Of a stretch of 64,000 nt of DNA, positions 43,918 through 53,212 are shown piece by piece. The notes beneath the pieces were generated by a model. That model was not told the origin of the DNA. It did no database searches and saw only the letters and a program-made list of their open reading frames with translations. The stretch spans positions 55,299-119,298 of the forward strand of contig CAVHFU010000001.1 of assembly GCA_963635575.1 (NCBI GenBank), in the 5' to 3' direction. Each line of letters starts with the position of its first letter. Positions within the stretch are counted from its first letter, which is position 1. The position numbers and the translations under genes are program-made. The stretch is from RGIG9151 sp963635575. GTDB lineage: Bacteria; Bacillota; Clostridia; TANB77; RGIG9151.

Positions 43918-44507
43918 AGCATCACCTCAACATATTTCATTATTTCATCCCTTATTTTTAATTGCTCTCCGTACTGTATAAGTCTCGACATATTCTTTGA
44001 CTTGTCACGCATGAATGTTTTCATAGCTGTTTGGAACTGTTGCACTTCAACATTTTTTCTGTTTTTAACAATATCGCAAATGCATCTTTCTTTATTATAT
44101 GTCCTAACCATATTTCCGTAATTTGTTTTAACTTCATCAACACCTAATCGATATATTGACTGTTTTTCCTGATGTATGATCACACCTTTATTTCTCAACC
44201 GCGTCTGATTAAAACGTGGGGGTACAGTAATATAAATATCTGTATACTCTCTGTCTAACATACCTTGCAAATACAAAGCTGTTTCTCCTGAATAAATAAT
44301 ATTCGGATTGCAAACTTGAAGAATATATAACTCATCCGCCCATGCATCCTGTGAAATGTAAATTCCTTTTGCTACTCTCTCTAAATGATTTTCAAACACA
44401 AATTTTGCCAAATATGCTCGTGAAATACCTGCTTTTTCGACTTGTGCTGTAAATAGATATCCATTATTCTCTTGTAACAATTCACTCATTTGCTCGTATT
44501 TATTCAT
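43914..44507 (-). CDS. AbiEi-type antitoxin and autorepressor
   Basis: 197 residues. An N-terminal winged helix (ELLQENNGYLFTAQVEKAGI, RAYLAKFVFENH) is followed by the AbiEi domain (GIYISQDAWADELYILQVCN, YTDIYITVPPRFNQTR). In the AbiE type IV system the antitoxin does not bind the toxin; it represses the shared promoter and counteracts toxicity separately. The 4-base ATGA overlap implies coupled translation. A repeated GTGTATA operator lies upstream. Confidence 0.86.
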   Translation of the reverse strand: MNKYEQMSELLQENNGYLFTAQVEKAGISRAYLAKFVFENHLERVAKGIYISQDAWADELYILQVCNPNIIYSGETALYLQGMLDREYTDIYITVPPRFNQTRLRNKGVIIHQEKQSIYRLGVDEVKTNYGNMVRTYNKERCICDIVKNRKNVEVQQFQTAMKTFMRDKSKNMSRLIQYGEQLKIRDEIMKYVEVML

Positions 44508-44520
44508 AACTTCACCACCA

Positions 44521-44569
44521 CACTATACAACAGTGTATATATTGTATTCATTATATACACCATTGTAAA
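44521..44569 (-). promoter_or_regulatory. AbiE promoter with overlapping inverted repeats
   Basis: TTTACA (-35, 44564-44569), 17 bases, TACAAT (-10, 44541-44546) on the minus strand. A 9-bp inverted repeat GTGTATATA/TATATACAC with 10 bases between (about 44533-44560) covers the -10 and spacer, and a third half-site CACTATACA begins at 44521. This arrangement fits negative autoregulation by AbiEi. Confidence 0.65.
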
Positions 44570-44672
44570 CTTTTATTTTCCCAACTTATATGCCTTAGCA
44601 TACTTACTATCAACATATTATAACCAATTTAAAATAATACACTCAATCACAATGAGTTAATAACAAATTATT

Positions 44673-46760
44673 TTATACCAACCTATCTATCGCATCAGAA
44701 ACAATAACATATAAATCCTGAAGCGTTATAACATCGTACATTGTCTTGACATTAACATTGTCAAAATGTCCATTTGCGCTAGCAATTAAATAAATTTCAA
44801 GATCACTAAATTCTTCATCATATTCCCCAAAAAGTTTAGAAATCATCCTTGACATAGTAATCATATTTAGTTCATCATTCGAACTAAAAGCCTTAATATC
44901 CTCAATAATTTCCTCTGAAACATCAAGTTTCATTCTCTTAATCATTTGAGTAATGCAAGTAACAGCATTCTTATTAATAGCAATATTATCAAGCTTAAAA
45001 TCATTATCATATCCACCGGTAATAATACCCAAATCAACAAATCTTTCAATCTTATCCTTATTGTATAATCCATTAAAAGGCCCTGGAATATCGTACTCAG
45101 GTAAATAAACACCTCGGCTTACCAACAACTCGTTTATTTCCTCATTCATTTCAACGCTTCCGATAATACCTCGTGGCGTCACATCATTAAAAATAGAATA
45201 CATTGAAATAATTCCAACAGATTCGCCCATAACCATACCTGTCGGAACAACTCTAGCACTTCCGGCAGCAACAGAGCTAAACGAAGCAGCCTTTCCAACT
45301 ATGTATAAATTATCGATCTTTTGAGGAACAGCACACCTATACGGTATAGAATACTGACTAGGAGCCAAAACAACATATCCGTAATTATCCTTGCTTGTCG
45401 ACTGAATATCCACCGGATAAGATCCCATAGCAATCTTATCCGAAAAATTTCTGTTATTAAGTAAATCACTCGCCTGTAAAACATACTCGCCTTGGATATG
45501 CCTGGTCTCTCTTACATAAAGTTCACTTGCAGTTCCAAGTAAGTACGCATTTTGGAAAGAATCAAGTCTTGTCTTTAGGTACTTAACAATATTTTGAGCC
45601 TCTCTTGTCCCATAATAAATAGCATCATTAACACTATTCTCATCTTCAATATTCACATTAAAAATCTGTAATGCGTTAAGTAAAATCGTTCCATCGTTTT
45701 GCCTTCCGAAGTTAGGACCTCTAAGACGCATATTATCAAACTCAGGAGTGTACTTATCATAGCACCATTTACCAAATCCCCAAGCACTATCCTCAGTAAC
45801 ACCACAACCGGTATCCCCTGTCTCGTCCATATACTTTTTCATATCATCCTTTAGCACTTCCCAGTCAACACCGCCAACCTTAAAGCAAAGCGTCACACAC
45901 ATTATATCATCAGAATTAATATCTTCCATACCAACATAATACGGAACACCGGCATTCGCACAAACATCACCATCTTGAGTCGCATCTATAATACGTCTAC
46001 CGTAGAATTCTTTAAGCACCGAATTCTCATCAAAAACCCTAATACCGGTAATGGTATTTCCCTCAATAATCGCCTCGCCAAACGAATAATTCTTTCTGTA
46101 ATCGATATTCGGTTCATTCGCCACCATATCTTCAAAAATTTTCTTAACCTCATTTACATCAAAAGACTCTTTTCTTCCTTCTCGATTATAAAACTCTTCA
46201 AAAATACCCTTAGTAAGTAATTCCCCATCTTTAGAATAACTCATATCTAAAGTATTTAGCATCCCAAAAGTAAAAAGTCCGCCAAGTCCATCCTCTTCAC
46301 TAATTAATAACACCTTTCCGCCACTTCTCGCAGTGGCAATACTAGCCGCAATTCCTTCCGGATCTCCGCCCATAACTATAACATCATAAAAATTATCTGC
46401 ATAAAACCTTTTGTGGAAAAAGCTAATAGGAAAATAAACCTTTCCGTCATCACCTAGAACAGTATTTCCAGCCAAAATATAATCTGCCTTAAAATCCATT
46501 TTCCTATCATTTATAAAAAACGGATTAATATATGAACCAATCTTTACCTTATTAGTACCAATTTTAAAATAATAATTAGTATTATCAACATTAAAATTAA
46601 CAATGCTAGAATTAGAATATACCAAAACATCAGTATTCCATATCTTTCGAACTGCATCCTCAGATATATACCAAGTATCCTCTATCTTCTTTGTATCCTC
46701 CGCAAAAGAAAAACTAAACATCATCAAAAAACAAACCAAAACGCTGATAAACTTTTTCAT
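44673..46760 (-). CDS. Exported FAD-dependent oxidoreductase with SLH-like tail (second of pair)
   Basis: 695 residues. Signal peptide (1-20, cleavage near SFA), a region resembling a copper amine oxidase N-terminal domain (about 25-120), then the FAD_oxidored core starting DVIVMGGDPEGIAASIATAR with DGLGGLFTFGMLNTLDM and RRIIDATQDGDVCANAGVPY. The last 150 residues look like degenerate SLH repeats (LGIITGGYDNDFKLDN). It shares most of its core with the upstream neighbour. The substrate is unknown. Its last 27 codons exist again at 42989-43069 because of the AbiE insertion; the gene itself is intact. Confidence 0.82.
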   Translation of the reverse strand: MKKFISVLVCFLMMFSFSFAEDTKKIEDTWYISEDAVRKIWNTDVLVYSNSSIVNFNVDNTNYYFKIGTNKVKIGSYINPFFINDRKMDFKADYILAGNTVLGDDGKVYFPISFFHKRFYADNFYDVIVMGGDPEGIAASIATARSGGKVLLISEEDGLGGLFTFGMLNTLDMSYSKDGELLTKGIFEEFYNREGRKESFDVNEVKKIFEDMVANEPNIDYRKNYSFGEAIIEGNTITGIRVFDENSVLKEFYGRRIIDATQDGDVCANAGVPYYVGMEDINSDDIMCVTLCFKVGGVDWEVLKDDMKKYMDETGDTGCGVTEDSAWGFGKWCYDKYTPEFDNMRLRGPNFGRQNDGTILLNALQIFNVNIEDENSVNDAIYYGTREAQNIVKYLKTRLDSFQNAYLLGTASELYVRETRHIQGEYVLQASDLLNNRNFSDKIAMGSYPVDIQSTSKDNYGYVVLAPSQYSIPYRCAVPQKIDNLYIVGKAASFSSVAAGSARVVPTGMVMGESVGIISMYSIFNDVTPRGIIGSVEMNEEINELLVSRGVYLPEYDIPGPFNGLYNKDKIERFVDLGIITGGYDNDFKLDNIAINKNAVTCITQMIKRMKLDVSEEIIEDIKAFSSNDELNMITMSRMISKLFGEYDEEFSDLEIYLIASANGHFDNVNVKTMYDVITLQDLYVIVSDAIDRLV
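44674..44754. repeat. Gene-attached copy of the 81-bp direct repeat
   Basis: This copy is the 3' end of the FAD oxidoreductase coding region. It differs from the orphan copy (42989-43069) at one base, giving Leu instead of Met three codons before the end; the third base of the stop codon is outside the repeat (TAA here, TAG in the orphan). Confidence 0.93.
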
Positions 46761-46769
46761 TAGTACCTC

Positions 46770-48710
46770 CTAAATTTCTCTACCTAAAAACTTTTCAACA
46801 ATATCCACTGAAATAACATACGCCTGTCTCTTTGTAAGAACATCATCCTTACCAAAACTCTCACTAAAATAATTGTTCTTCTTAGCAATTTCCCAAGTAT
46901 CATTTTCTATCTTGGTAACTCTTTCTTGTTTCTTTACCTTATATTCTTCATCGGTCCAATTAGCATTTTTATTAATAAATTCAGGCTCAGTATATTCGCC
47001 CAAAAGCATAGTACAAATTCTAGCAACTCCTCCGCCTGTTAACGCTTTATCATCATAATAACCATTTATCTTTACACCAAGCTCGTAAGTATATTTTTCA
47101 GTCCCAGCACGTTGTAAAACATTTATTAAAAGATTAGTAAAAGTACCTTGCTTAGCATTAGTATCAAAAGTAAAATTATTGCTGTATCCACCAGATAAAA
47201 GTCCTAAATCAATTAACTTCTTAATCTTTTCATATCCGGCAACACTTCCATTAGGATCAACCCCATTAAACTCAGGCAAATAAACATTTTGATTTTTTAA
47301 TATTCCCTGGAATTGCTTTAATCTGCTCTTGCTCTTAGCCAAAGTTAATTCTCTAGGAGTTATATCCTTGTAAATCGTATAAATAGCAGCAATACCAGTT
47401 GACTCTCCAACAGCCATACCAGTCGGAACAACTCTAGCACTTCCGGCAGCAACAGAACTAAACGAAGCAGCCTTTCCAACAATAAATAAATTATCTATCT
47501 TTAGAGGAACTGTACATCTGTACGGTATTGAATATTGGTCAGGCGAACCAATTACATACCCTGTATTGCTCTTGCTCGTAGCTTGAATGTCTATCGGATA
47601 AGATGCCAAACAGATTTTATCATAAAAATTAGTATTACCCAAAACATCAGTAGCCTTTAGAGCATATTCACCCTTTATATGTCTGGTTTCTCTAATATAA
47701 AGTTCGTCTGCAACACCAGCCAAATACGCATCTTTAAAAGAACTTAACTTGGTTTTTAAATATTCAACTATGTTAAGAGCCTCTTCTTTTCCTTCCTCCA
47801 TAGCTTTAGCCTTAGACTCGGCATTAAGCCCATCAACATCAAAAATTTGCAAAGCATTAAGTAAAATAGTGCCATCTTCCTGAAGTCCCATATTAGGTCC
47901 ACGAAGTTGCATATTATCATGAACCGGAGTATATTTTGAATAACACCATTTCCCAAATCCCCAAGCAGTACTCTTATTAAATCCGCAATTAGGGTCATTA
48001 GTTTCTTTCTTATACCTATTAATATCCGCCTCAATGTCCTTCCACTCAACACCGCCAACCTTAAAAACTAAAGTGGCTGCCATGCTCTGCTTCCAATTAA
48101 CATCTTCCATCCCAATAGTATAAGGAACACCCGCATCAACACAGACGTCTCCATCTTGCGTTGCATCTATAATGCGTTTTGCATAAAAACTCTCTTCCTC
48201 GCCATCTTTATTTATCATAGTAACACCAATAATAGTATTCCCATCTAAAATCGCCTTGCTAAACCTATAATTAGGCTTATATGTCAAATTATTTTCAGCA
48301 GAAATCAATTCACTAAAAACAGTCTTAGCCTTCTCTACATCAAAAGACTCGGTATTCCCAATAGCAGTATAAAACTCAGAAAAAATTCCTCTTGTAAGTA
48401 ATGTCCCCTCAGAATTCCTGTTCATATCTAGGGTATTTAACATGCCATAAGTAAGTAAACCTCCAGGGCCATCTTCCTTGCCTAAAAGCATTACTCTTCC
48501 ACCACTTCTCGCAGCAGAAATAGCCGCAGTAACCCCTTCCGGGTCACTTCCAACAACTATAACATCATATCTGTCCTTCTCAACAGAAATCTTCCCCTTA
48601 GCCCATTCAGTGGAACGCCTAATAGTCTTACTACTGGAAAATGTATATGCCCCTAAAATAAGAATAAAAAAGAAGCACAAAGTCAAAAACGCACTTATCT
48701 TTTGTTTCAT
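46770..48710 (-). CDS. Exported FAD-dependent oxidoreductase with SLH-like tail (first of pair)
   Basis: 646 residues from the ATG at 48710 (AAGGAG site). It has an N-terminal membrane/signal segment (ISAFLTLCFFFILILGAYTF), then DVIVVGSDPEGVTAAISAAR as the FAD-binding motif, with DGPGGLLTYGMLNTLDMN and KRIIDATQDGDVCVDAGVPY. The tail has SLH-like sequence (LGLLSGGYSNNFTFDT). It lacks the amine-oxidase-like N-domain of its neighbour. Nine bases separate the two genes. Reaction unknown; FAD is presumably loaded before or after export in an unusual way, as no Tat motif is seen. Confidence 0.82.
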   Translation of the reverse strand: MKQKISAFLTLCFFFILILGAYTFSSSKTIRRSTEWAKGKISVEKDRYDVIVVGSDPEGVTAAISAARSGGRVMLLGKEDGPGGLLTYGMLNTLDMNRNSEGTLLTRGIFSEFYTAIGNTESFDVEKAKTVFSELISAENNLTYKPNYRFSKAILDGNTIIGVTMINKDGEEESFYAKRIIDATQDGDVCVDAGVPYTIGMEDVNWKQSMAATLVFKVGGVEWKDIEADINRYKKETNDPNCGFNKSTAWGFGKWCYSKYTPVHDNMQLRGPNMGLQEDGTILLNALQIFDVDGLNAESKAKAMEEGKEEALNIVEYLKTKLSSFKDAYLAGVADELYIRETRHIKGEYALKATDVLGNTNFYDKICLASYPIDIQATSKSNTGYVIGSPDQYSIPYRCTVPLKIDNLFIVGKAASFSSVAAGSARVVPTGMAVGESTGIAAIYTIYKDITPRELTLAKSKSRLKQFQGILKNQNVYLPEFNGVDPNGSVAGYEKIKKLIDLGLLSGGYSNNFTFDTNAKQGTFTNLLINVLQRAGTEKYTYELGVKINGYYDDKALTGGGVARICTMLLGEYTEPEFINKNANWTDEEYKVKKQERVTKIENDTWEIAKKNNYFSESFGKDDVLTKRQAYVISVDIVEKFLGREI

Positions 48711-48779
48711 AATATATTTCTCCTTAAACATCAAAAATTATCTAAGAATATACTATCAAAATAAAAAATCTTCTTCAAG

Positions 48780-49031
48780 CTATATTTTTACATTTCTTAC
48801 CCTAACTCCATCAATATTGGACAAATCCATAATTAACCTGTTAATTTCATCTTGGTTATCAGAAAGATTTAAAATAATAAATCCCTCATTACTGCACTCA
48901 TTCTCAGTTCCCTCATGAAGACCGATACGCATCTTAATAATGCAACCATATCCAGTCAAAACATCTTGAACTATTGTAGCTTTCTCTCTCCTATTCTCAA
49001 TAACAATTCCCATCAAATTATAATTTTTCAT
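48780..49031 (-). CDS. TM1266-family iron-only hydrogenase system regulator
   Basis: 83 residues. An ACT/NikR-like ferredoxin fold: MGIVIENRREKATIVQDVLT, GLHEGTENECSNEGFIILNL, then INRLIMDLSNIDGVRVRNVK. The family is usually found with [FeFe]-hydrogenase maturation genes, which are not in this window. DNA binding is not obvious from the sequence. It points to hydrogen metabolism in the organism. Confidence 0.82.
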   Translation of the reverse strand: MKNYNLMGIVIENRREKATIVQDVLTGYGCIIKMRIGLHEGTENECSNEGFIILNLSDNQDEINRLIMDLSNIDGVRVRNVKI

Positions 49032-49082
49032 AATTCATCAACCCTTTCCATATAATAGCTTAACCAAAAATAAAACTTTTAA

Positions 49083-49115
49083 GCAAAGAAAAAGAGTGAG
49101 GTCTCCCCCACTCTT
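49083..49115 (-). terminator. Terminator of the SDH-family protease gene
   Basis: A 10-base stem (AAGAGTGGGG/CCTCACTCTT, one mismatch) with a GAGA tetraloop is followed by TTTCTTTG on the minus strand. Confidence 0.88.
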
Positions 49116-49120
49116 AAAAC

Positions 49121-50665
49121 TTATTCTTCTTGCCACTTTTCAAACTCAAGATCTGTGCTATCGATGAAATCATCAATCATTTCTTGCTGTTCTTCCGCAG
49201 AAAGTTCACCAAACTCTTCTTCGCTAATTCCAAATTTCATAAGCATGGTATCTGCACAAGACGAATAAGCCTCATAGTACAACTCGATTCTAGTAGCCCC
49301 GTCCGCCTCATCGTAGTCAATCTCCTTAACCATAGCAAGCGAACGAATCAACCCTTCCATTTTTTCGTCGAAACTAACAACGTCCGGACTACGCGTAAGA
49401 TAAGCGACAGCCATGTTACATACTTCCGAATTAGGCATATCATCAATGACATACCCAGCCTTAGTAATAACTTCAATGGCTCTCGCACATAACTGCTGAT
49501 ACGTTGCTTTAAAAATCTCGTCTCTTGTAATACTGTCTACGTCATCTAAGTCAATCCCCGCTATGCTTGCGTAGAAAGAAATGATAGTATCGAGTTTCTC
49601 TTGGTCGTCGGGTGAAATCTCCGACATGTTCATTTCTTCTTCCCAGCCATAAGAGATTACGGATAAATATCTAGGTACAAAATCCTCAACCATCATTCCA
49701 ATTTCTCGGTTTTGTATAAATCCCATAATCGAAGTTTCGATAACCGCTAACTTCTCAGAGTTGGTACTCATACTGTACTGATGTTTATCATCGGTCTCCT
49801 TTTTTTCCGTATTTCCATCAGTTCTAGTCTCATCACCATCATCCTCATCTTCGTAACACCCTTTAACAGGCGAGAACATTTGAGGATTCTTAAAGAAGTC
49901 ATAAAGGTAATCCTTTTCCACAAGGTCACCAAACTCGTGTTCAATGTCACGAATAACAACCTTGATCGCTTCTTCGACAAAATCATCCATAAGCTCAACT
50001 TTTAGACCTATCTCGTTAAGCCTTCTATAAGTCAGTGGAGTTCCATGCGAGAAGTTAAGAGCAGACAAATACTTCCACACTTCATTCCATTCCTTGCCAG
50101 GAAGACAATGGCGTTTCACGTTTTCTCCAACTAAGTCCGCATAGGTGTACTTATCTTTGAAATACGTGGCAAGAACGCTCATCTTTCCCTTAAATGTCGC
50201 CTCCAAATTATCATCAAGCTCATTATCTTTCCTAGCCTTAATAAGAGCCTCAATTAAACCGGAAGGAGCGGGATACCAACTATCCTCTTTTTCATTCTTA
50301 CCATAGTACCTCTGAATGTCGATAGGCCCTAAGCATCCGCTATGCGACAGATAAATTCTATCCGTCGACAAAGCAATCATCGTGCCACCGCTATAACAGT
50401 CACTTACCACATACGCCTCAGTTTCATCATAATATTCTCTAAAGAACTCTCCAATATAGTATGCCTCATCAGCATATCCACCCGGAGTCTGAATAACCAA
50501 AGCCGCTTTGCCTCTATGCTTGGTAAAACGAATCATTTTTCTCAAAACGTCAATCATCGTACCGTCAATTGAGCCATCGCTTCTACGATTGTGAATAAGG
50601 AAGTAAACATCAGCGTTCAACATCTCTTCCAGGTCTGCAATTTTTCTGACGCGGTTAGTATACAT
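49121..50665 (-). CDS. SDH-family Clp-fold serine protease-like protein
   Basis: 514 residues from the ATG at 50665 (GGAGG, 8 bases). The N-terminal half is a ClpP/SppA-type crotonase fold: LVIQTPGGYADEAYYIGEFF near residue 80, YVVSDCYSGGTMIALSTDRI near 108 with the likely nucleophile serine, and SHSGCLGPIDIQRY. The C-terminal 230 residues are acidic and helical with no known domain. No signal peptide or membrane segment is present, so it is probably cytoplasmic. It has its own consensus promoter and terminator, a monocistronic unit. Confidence 0.82.
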   Translation of the reverse strand: MYTNRVRKIADLEEMLNADVYFLIHNRRSDGSIDGTMIDVLRKMIRFTKHRGKAALVIQTPGGYADEAYYIGEFFREYYDETEAYVVSDCYSGGTMIALSTDRIYLSHSGCLGPIDIQRYYGKNEKEDSWYPAPSGLIEALIKARKDNELDDNLEATFKGKMSVLATYFKDKYTYADLVGENVKRHCLPGKEWNEVWKYLSALNFSHGTPLTYRRLNEIGLKVELMDDFVEEAIKVVIRDIEHEFGDLVEKDYLYDFFKNPQMFSPVKGCYEDEDDGDETRTDGNTEKKETDDKHQYSMSTNSEKLAVIETSIMGFIQNREIGMMVEDFVPRYLSVISYGWEEEMNMSEISPDDQEKLDTIISFYASIAGIDLDDVDSITRDEIFKATYQQLCARAIEVITKAGYVIDDMPNSEVCNMAVAYLTRSPDVVSFDEKMEGLIRSLAMVKEIDYDEADGATRIELYYEAYSSCADTMLMKFGISEEEFGELSAEEQQEMIDDFIDSTDLEFEKWQEE

Positions 50666-50749
50666 AGCTTCATCCTCCATAAAAATTTTTCTGAAGTAAA
50701 TTTAGTCGTAAAAAAATACAACTATAACATAGGACTTTTCTCCTGTTGC

Positions 50750-50778
50750 ATTATATCATCTACATAATGTATTGTCAA
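50750..50778 (-). promoter_or_regulatory. Promoter of the SDH-family protease gene
   Basis: Perfect TTGACA (50773-50778), 17 bases, TATAAT (50750-50755) on the minus strand. Confidence 0.88.
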
Positions 50779-50808
50779 TATTACACAGAGAAAGTCACAA
50801 GAATAAGT

Positions 50809-50844
50809 AAAAAAATTCACTTCAAACTCCAAGTTCAAAGTGAA
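50809..50844 (-). terminator. Terminator of the DUF2752 gene
   Basis: TTCACTT...GAAC and GTTTGAAGTGAA form a long stem around a TTGGA loop, followed by TTTTTTT on the minus strand, a few bases after the stop. Confidence 0.9.
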
Positions 50845-50847
50845 TCG

Positions 50848-51258
50848 CTATCCTATATATGTCGGAGCTAAAAAAGCAAAATATGGAATATTCCTTAAAA
50901 CCCCATATATCAACATTAAAACAATAATCACTACCCAAAACATCATTGGAACCTTTTGTGCAATAAAATTCTTTTCATTAAAGCAATACGCATATACTTC
51001 CCCATAAAAATACAAAAACAATATCGGTATTAAAATTACAGAAAAAGCATTATACCTAAAAGCCTGATAAAAATCCAGTTTTAATAAACTCAGCACAGCT
51101 CTAGTCATTCCACAACCGGAACAACATAATCCTGTAAGCTCTCTTGAAACACAAATAAAGCCAATACCATACACTTTATTTAGGAAATATACACCATATG
51201 CTATAAATGTAATAATAATTGTGTATGGAACTAGCAAAATAATCTTCTTATAATACAT
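50848..51258 (-). CDS. DUF2752 membrane protein
   Basis: 136 residues and four membrane segments. The family motif CCSGCGMTRAVLSLLKLDFYQA is reduced from CPxCGxTRA (here C-S-G-C-G-M-T-R). DUF2752 proteins are small membrane proteins of unknown function that often accompany CD225/zinc-ribbon proteins, as here. It overlaps the upstream gene by 11 bases. Confidence 0.85.
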   Translation of the reverse strand: MYYKKIILLVPYTIIITFIAYGVYFLNKVYGIGFICVSRELTGLCCSGCGMTRAVLSLLKLDFYQAFRYNAFSVILIPILFLYFYGEVYAYCFNEKNFIAQKVPMMFWVVIIVLMLIYGVLRNIPYFAFLAPTYIG

Positions 51259-51658
51259 CAATCATTTCCAAAATCGCCGGAATAAATTGAGCCACAACTG
51301 CAAACAGGTTTAACACAACATCTAGTACTATACCAACTATTAACAAGATTTTTATCAAACTCTTTGACTTATCAGCCTCAGCGAAATTGCCATGTTCAAC
51401 AGCAGGTTTCAACTGTACACATAAAAGAACCAATGCAATAATACCAAAAATTCTTGAACAACAAATAAGTTCTATAATAGACCATACCAATAGCCCATTA
51501 AAACCATACTTTTGTAAATCAGTATTATTCTGTGAAACATTATTCGAATTAGCCTTAGCATTATTAAAATCTTCTGTACTTTCCCCTATTTTATTCCCAC
51601 AATTAGGGCAAAACTTCTCATAATCTTTTAATTCCATACCACAATTTTTGCAATACAT
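51248..51658 (-). CDS. Zinc-ribbon CD225/dispanin-like membrane protein
   Basis: 136 residues from the ATG at 51658 (GGGAG). An N-terminal zinc ribbon (YCKNCGMELKDYEKFCPNCG) precedes a polar linker and two membrane segments of CD225 type (LICCSRIFGIIALVLLCVQL, then a G-N-x-A-E-A-like turn). Eukaryotic CD225 proteins include IFITMs; the bacterial role is unknown. Co-transcribed with the DUF2752 gene. Confidence 0.8.
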   Translation of the reverse strand: MYCKNCGMELKDYEKFCPNCGNKIGESTEDFNNAKANSNNVSQNNTDLQKYGFNGLLVWSIIELICCSRIFGIIALVLLCVQLKPAVEHGNFAEADKSKSLIKILLIVGIVLDVVLNLFAVVAQFIPAILEMIDVL

Positions 51659-51744
51659 ATAAACACTCCCAAAATTATAAATTAAACAACTAAACTTATA
51701 ATACAATAAATATTTATTATTTTCAAGCTAGTAAAAGAAAGAAA

Positions 51745-51772
51745 TACCCCCACAGTAAAAACTGCAGGGGTA
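51745..51772 (-). terminator. Terminator of the 446-residue SLH gene
   Basis: TACCCCTGCAGT pairs with ACTGTGGGGGTA around a 4-base loop and is followed by TTTCTTTC on the minus strand. Confidence 0.85.
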
Positions 51773-51785
51773 AGCACAAAAATCT

Positions 51786-53126
51786 TTAATTATAAACTAC
51801 GTCCGAACTCTTCAAAGTCTGTAATACAATCTTATCCAATGCTGCAATACCCATGGCCAAGTCAGATCTAGAAACCGTTTGCTTAGGATTAGTACTAATT
51901 GTATCAGTAGTCTTAAGCATGCTAGACATAATCGCAAGTTTCATAGGCTCTTTAGCATAATCTGCAATATCATCTTCATTATAAGGATAAGGATCAAAAA
52001 CCACATTCATTTCCGGTTTTATCTTCTTAGCATAACGATACATGATAGTCGCAAACTGCTCGCGAGTAATATTGTCATTAGTTCCGAAATTACCATTGTC
52101 GTATCCAAGAACAATACCATTCTCATTCGCCCATGTCACAGCATCATAATACCAAGAACCAGCCTCAACATCCTTAAAATTGTTAGTACCATTAACCTTA
52201 GGACTGCCAGCAATTCGGTACAGTGTCGTAACAACCATTGCTCTTGTAGTAATAGTATCAGGAGTAAACGTCGTATCGGAAGTACCAAGCATAAGTCCGT
52301 TCATGTTACAATACTTAACAGAGTTAAAAAATGCATCGGTGGTCTTAACATCACTAAAAGGATTAGTCCAAGCGGCCATTTCCGGCTTTTTAATAATAAG
52401 ATTATAGGTCTTGCCGTTATAGTCGATAGTAAAATAATTTTCACCTTCGACAAGAAAATGATGTCCTGTATTCATGTAACCATTAACCTTAATATCATAC
52501 TTATCAGCATACGTATTTGCAGGATCAGCAATAAAATCAATGGGGCCTTCAGTACTATAGTCAAATTTTACAGTGCTTTCTGTACTCAAGCTGTCAAGCA
52601 CACGCGTTCTAGAAAATCCATCTCTTAAATTAAGTTTAAAATAGTCCTTAGGCATACATCTAAGCGATAACTCAGCATAATAAACCTTATCAGCTATCAT
52701 ATACTGAATGACTAATGTATTATGGCTGCTACCGTCGGGATTATCTTCCAACTCATATACATCAGAAATAGCACCTGGTATTATAGTATTAACATCAACA
52801 AACTCCTCTGCCCGTTCCTCAGGAGGCACGATTGCATCCCACAAAACTTTTACAGTAACATCTTCTCTAACGCTAATTCTAAGCTTAACCTTTAACTCCC
52901 CATATAATTCCCGTGAAGTTGATACATAAGAATTTTCATCTAATGCAAGATTATAATATGATGTTGCGAGTACTCTTTCATCTTCCCCCAGTACGTCAAT
53001 AACAAAGAAATTTTCACCATCTTTAGGCAATACAAACTCGGTGTCGGTAGCATAAACCTGTGTCGAGACTAACATTACTGTCAGAACCATAAGGAATGCT
53101 GTAAGAAGTGCAGTAAACTTTTTCAT
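51786..53126 (-). CDS. SLH-domain surface protein, 446 residues
   Basis: Start at the ATG 53126 (GGAGG, 5 bases). Signal peptide KKFTALLTAFLMVLTVMLV with cleavage near VYA. The first 240 residues are beta-rich without a known domain. Three SLH repeats follow to the C-terminus (NPFSDVKTTDAFFNSVKYCN, FKDVEAGSWYYDAVTWANEN, IADYAKEPMKLAIMSSM). SLH repeats anchor proteins to the wall polymer. It has a consensus promoter and terminator, so is a single transcript. Confidence 0.88.
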   Translation of the reverse strand: MKKFTALLTAFLMVLTVMLVSTQVYATDTEFVLPKDGENFFVIDVLGEDERVLATSYYNLALDENSYVSTSRELYGELKVKLRISVREDVTVKVLWDAIVPPEERAEEFVDVNTIIPGAISDVYELEDNPDGSSHNTLVIQYMIADKVYYAELSLRCMPKDYFKLNLRDGFSRTRVLDSLSTESTVKFDYSTEGPIDFIADPANTYADKYDIKVNGYMNTGHHFLVEGENYFTIDYNGKTYNLIIKKPEMAAWTNPFSDVKTTDAFFNSVKYCNMNGLMLGTSDTTFTPDTITTRAMVVTTLYRIAGSPKVNGTNNFKDVEAGSWYYDAVTWANENGIVLGYDNGNFGTNDNITREQFATIMYRYAKKIKPEMNVVFDPYPYNEDDIADYAKEPMKLAIMSSMLKTTDTISTNPKQTVSRSDLAMGIAALDKIVLQTLKSSDVVYN

Positions 53127-53212
53127 AATTTCCTCCAAAATAAAATAAAATTTTTTGGTGTTTTCTCGCTACCCATTACATAGCGAGTTAGTAATTCAAA
53201 GATTACTCGTAT

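Noticed and set aside
51879..52628. 249-codon plus-strand ORF opposite the SLH gene
   Set aside because: The minus-strand frame has a signal peptide and three SLH repeats; the plus-strand product shows no domain and no ribosome site.
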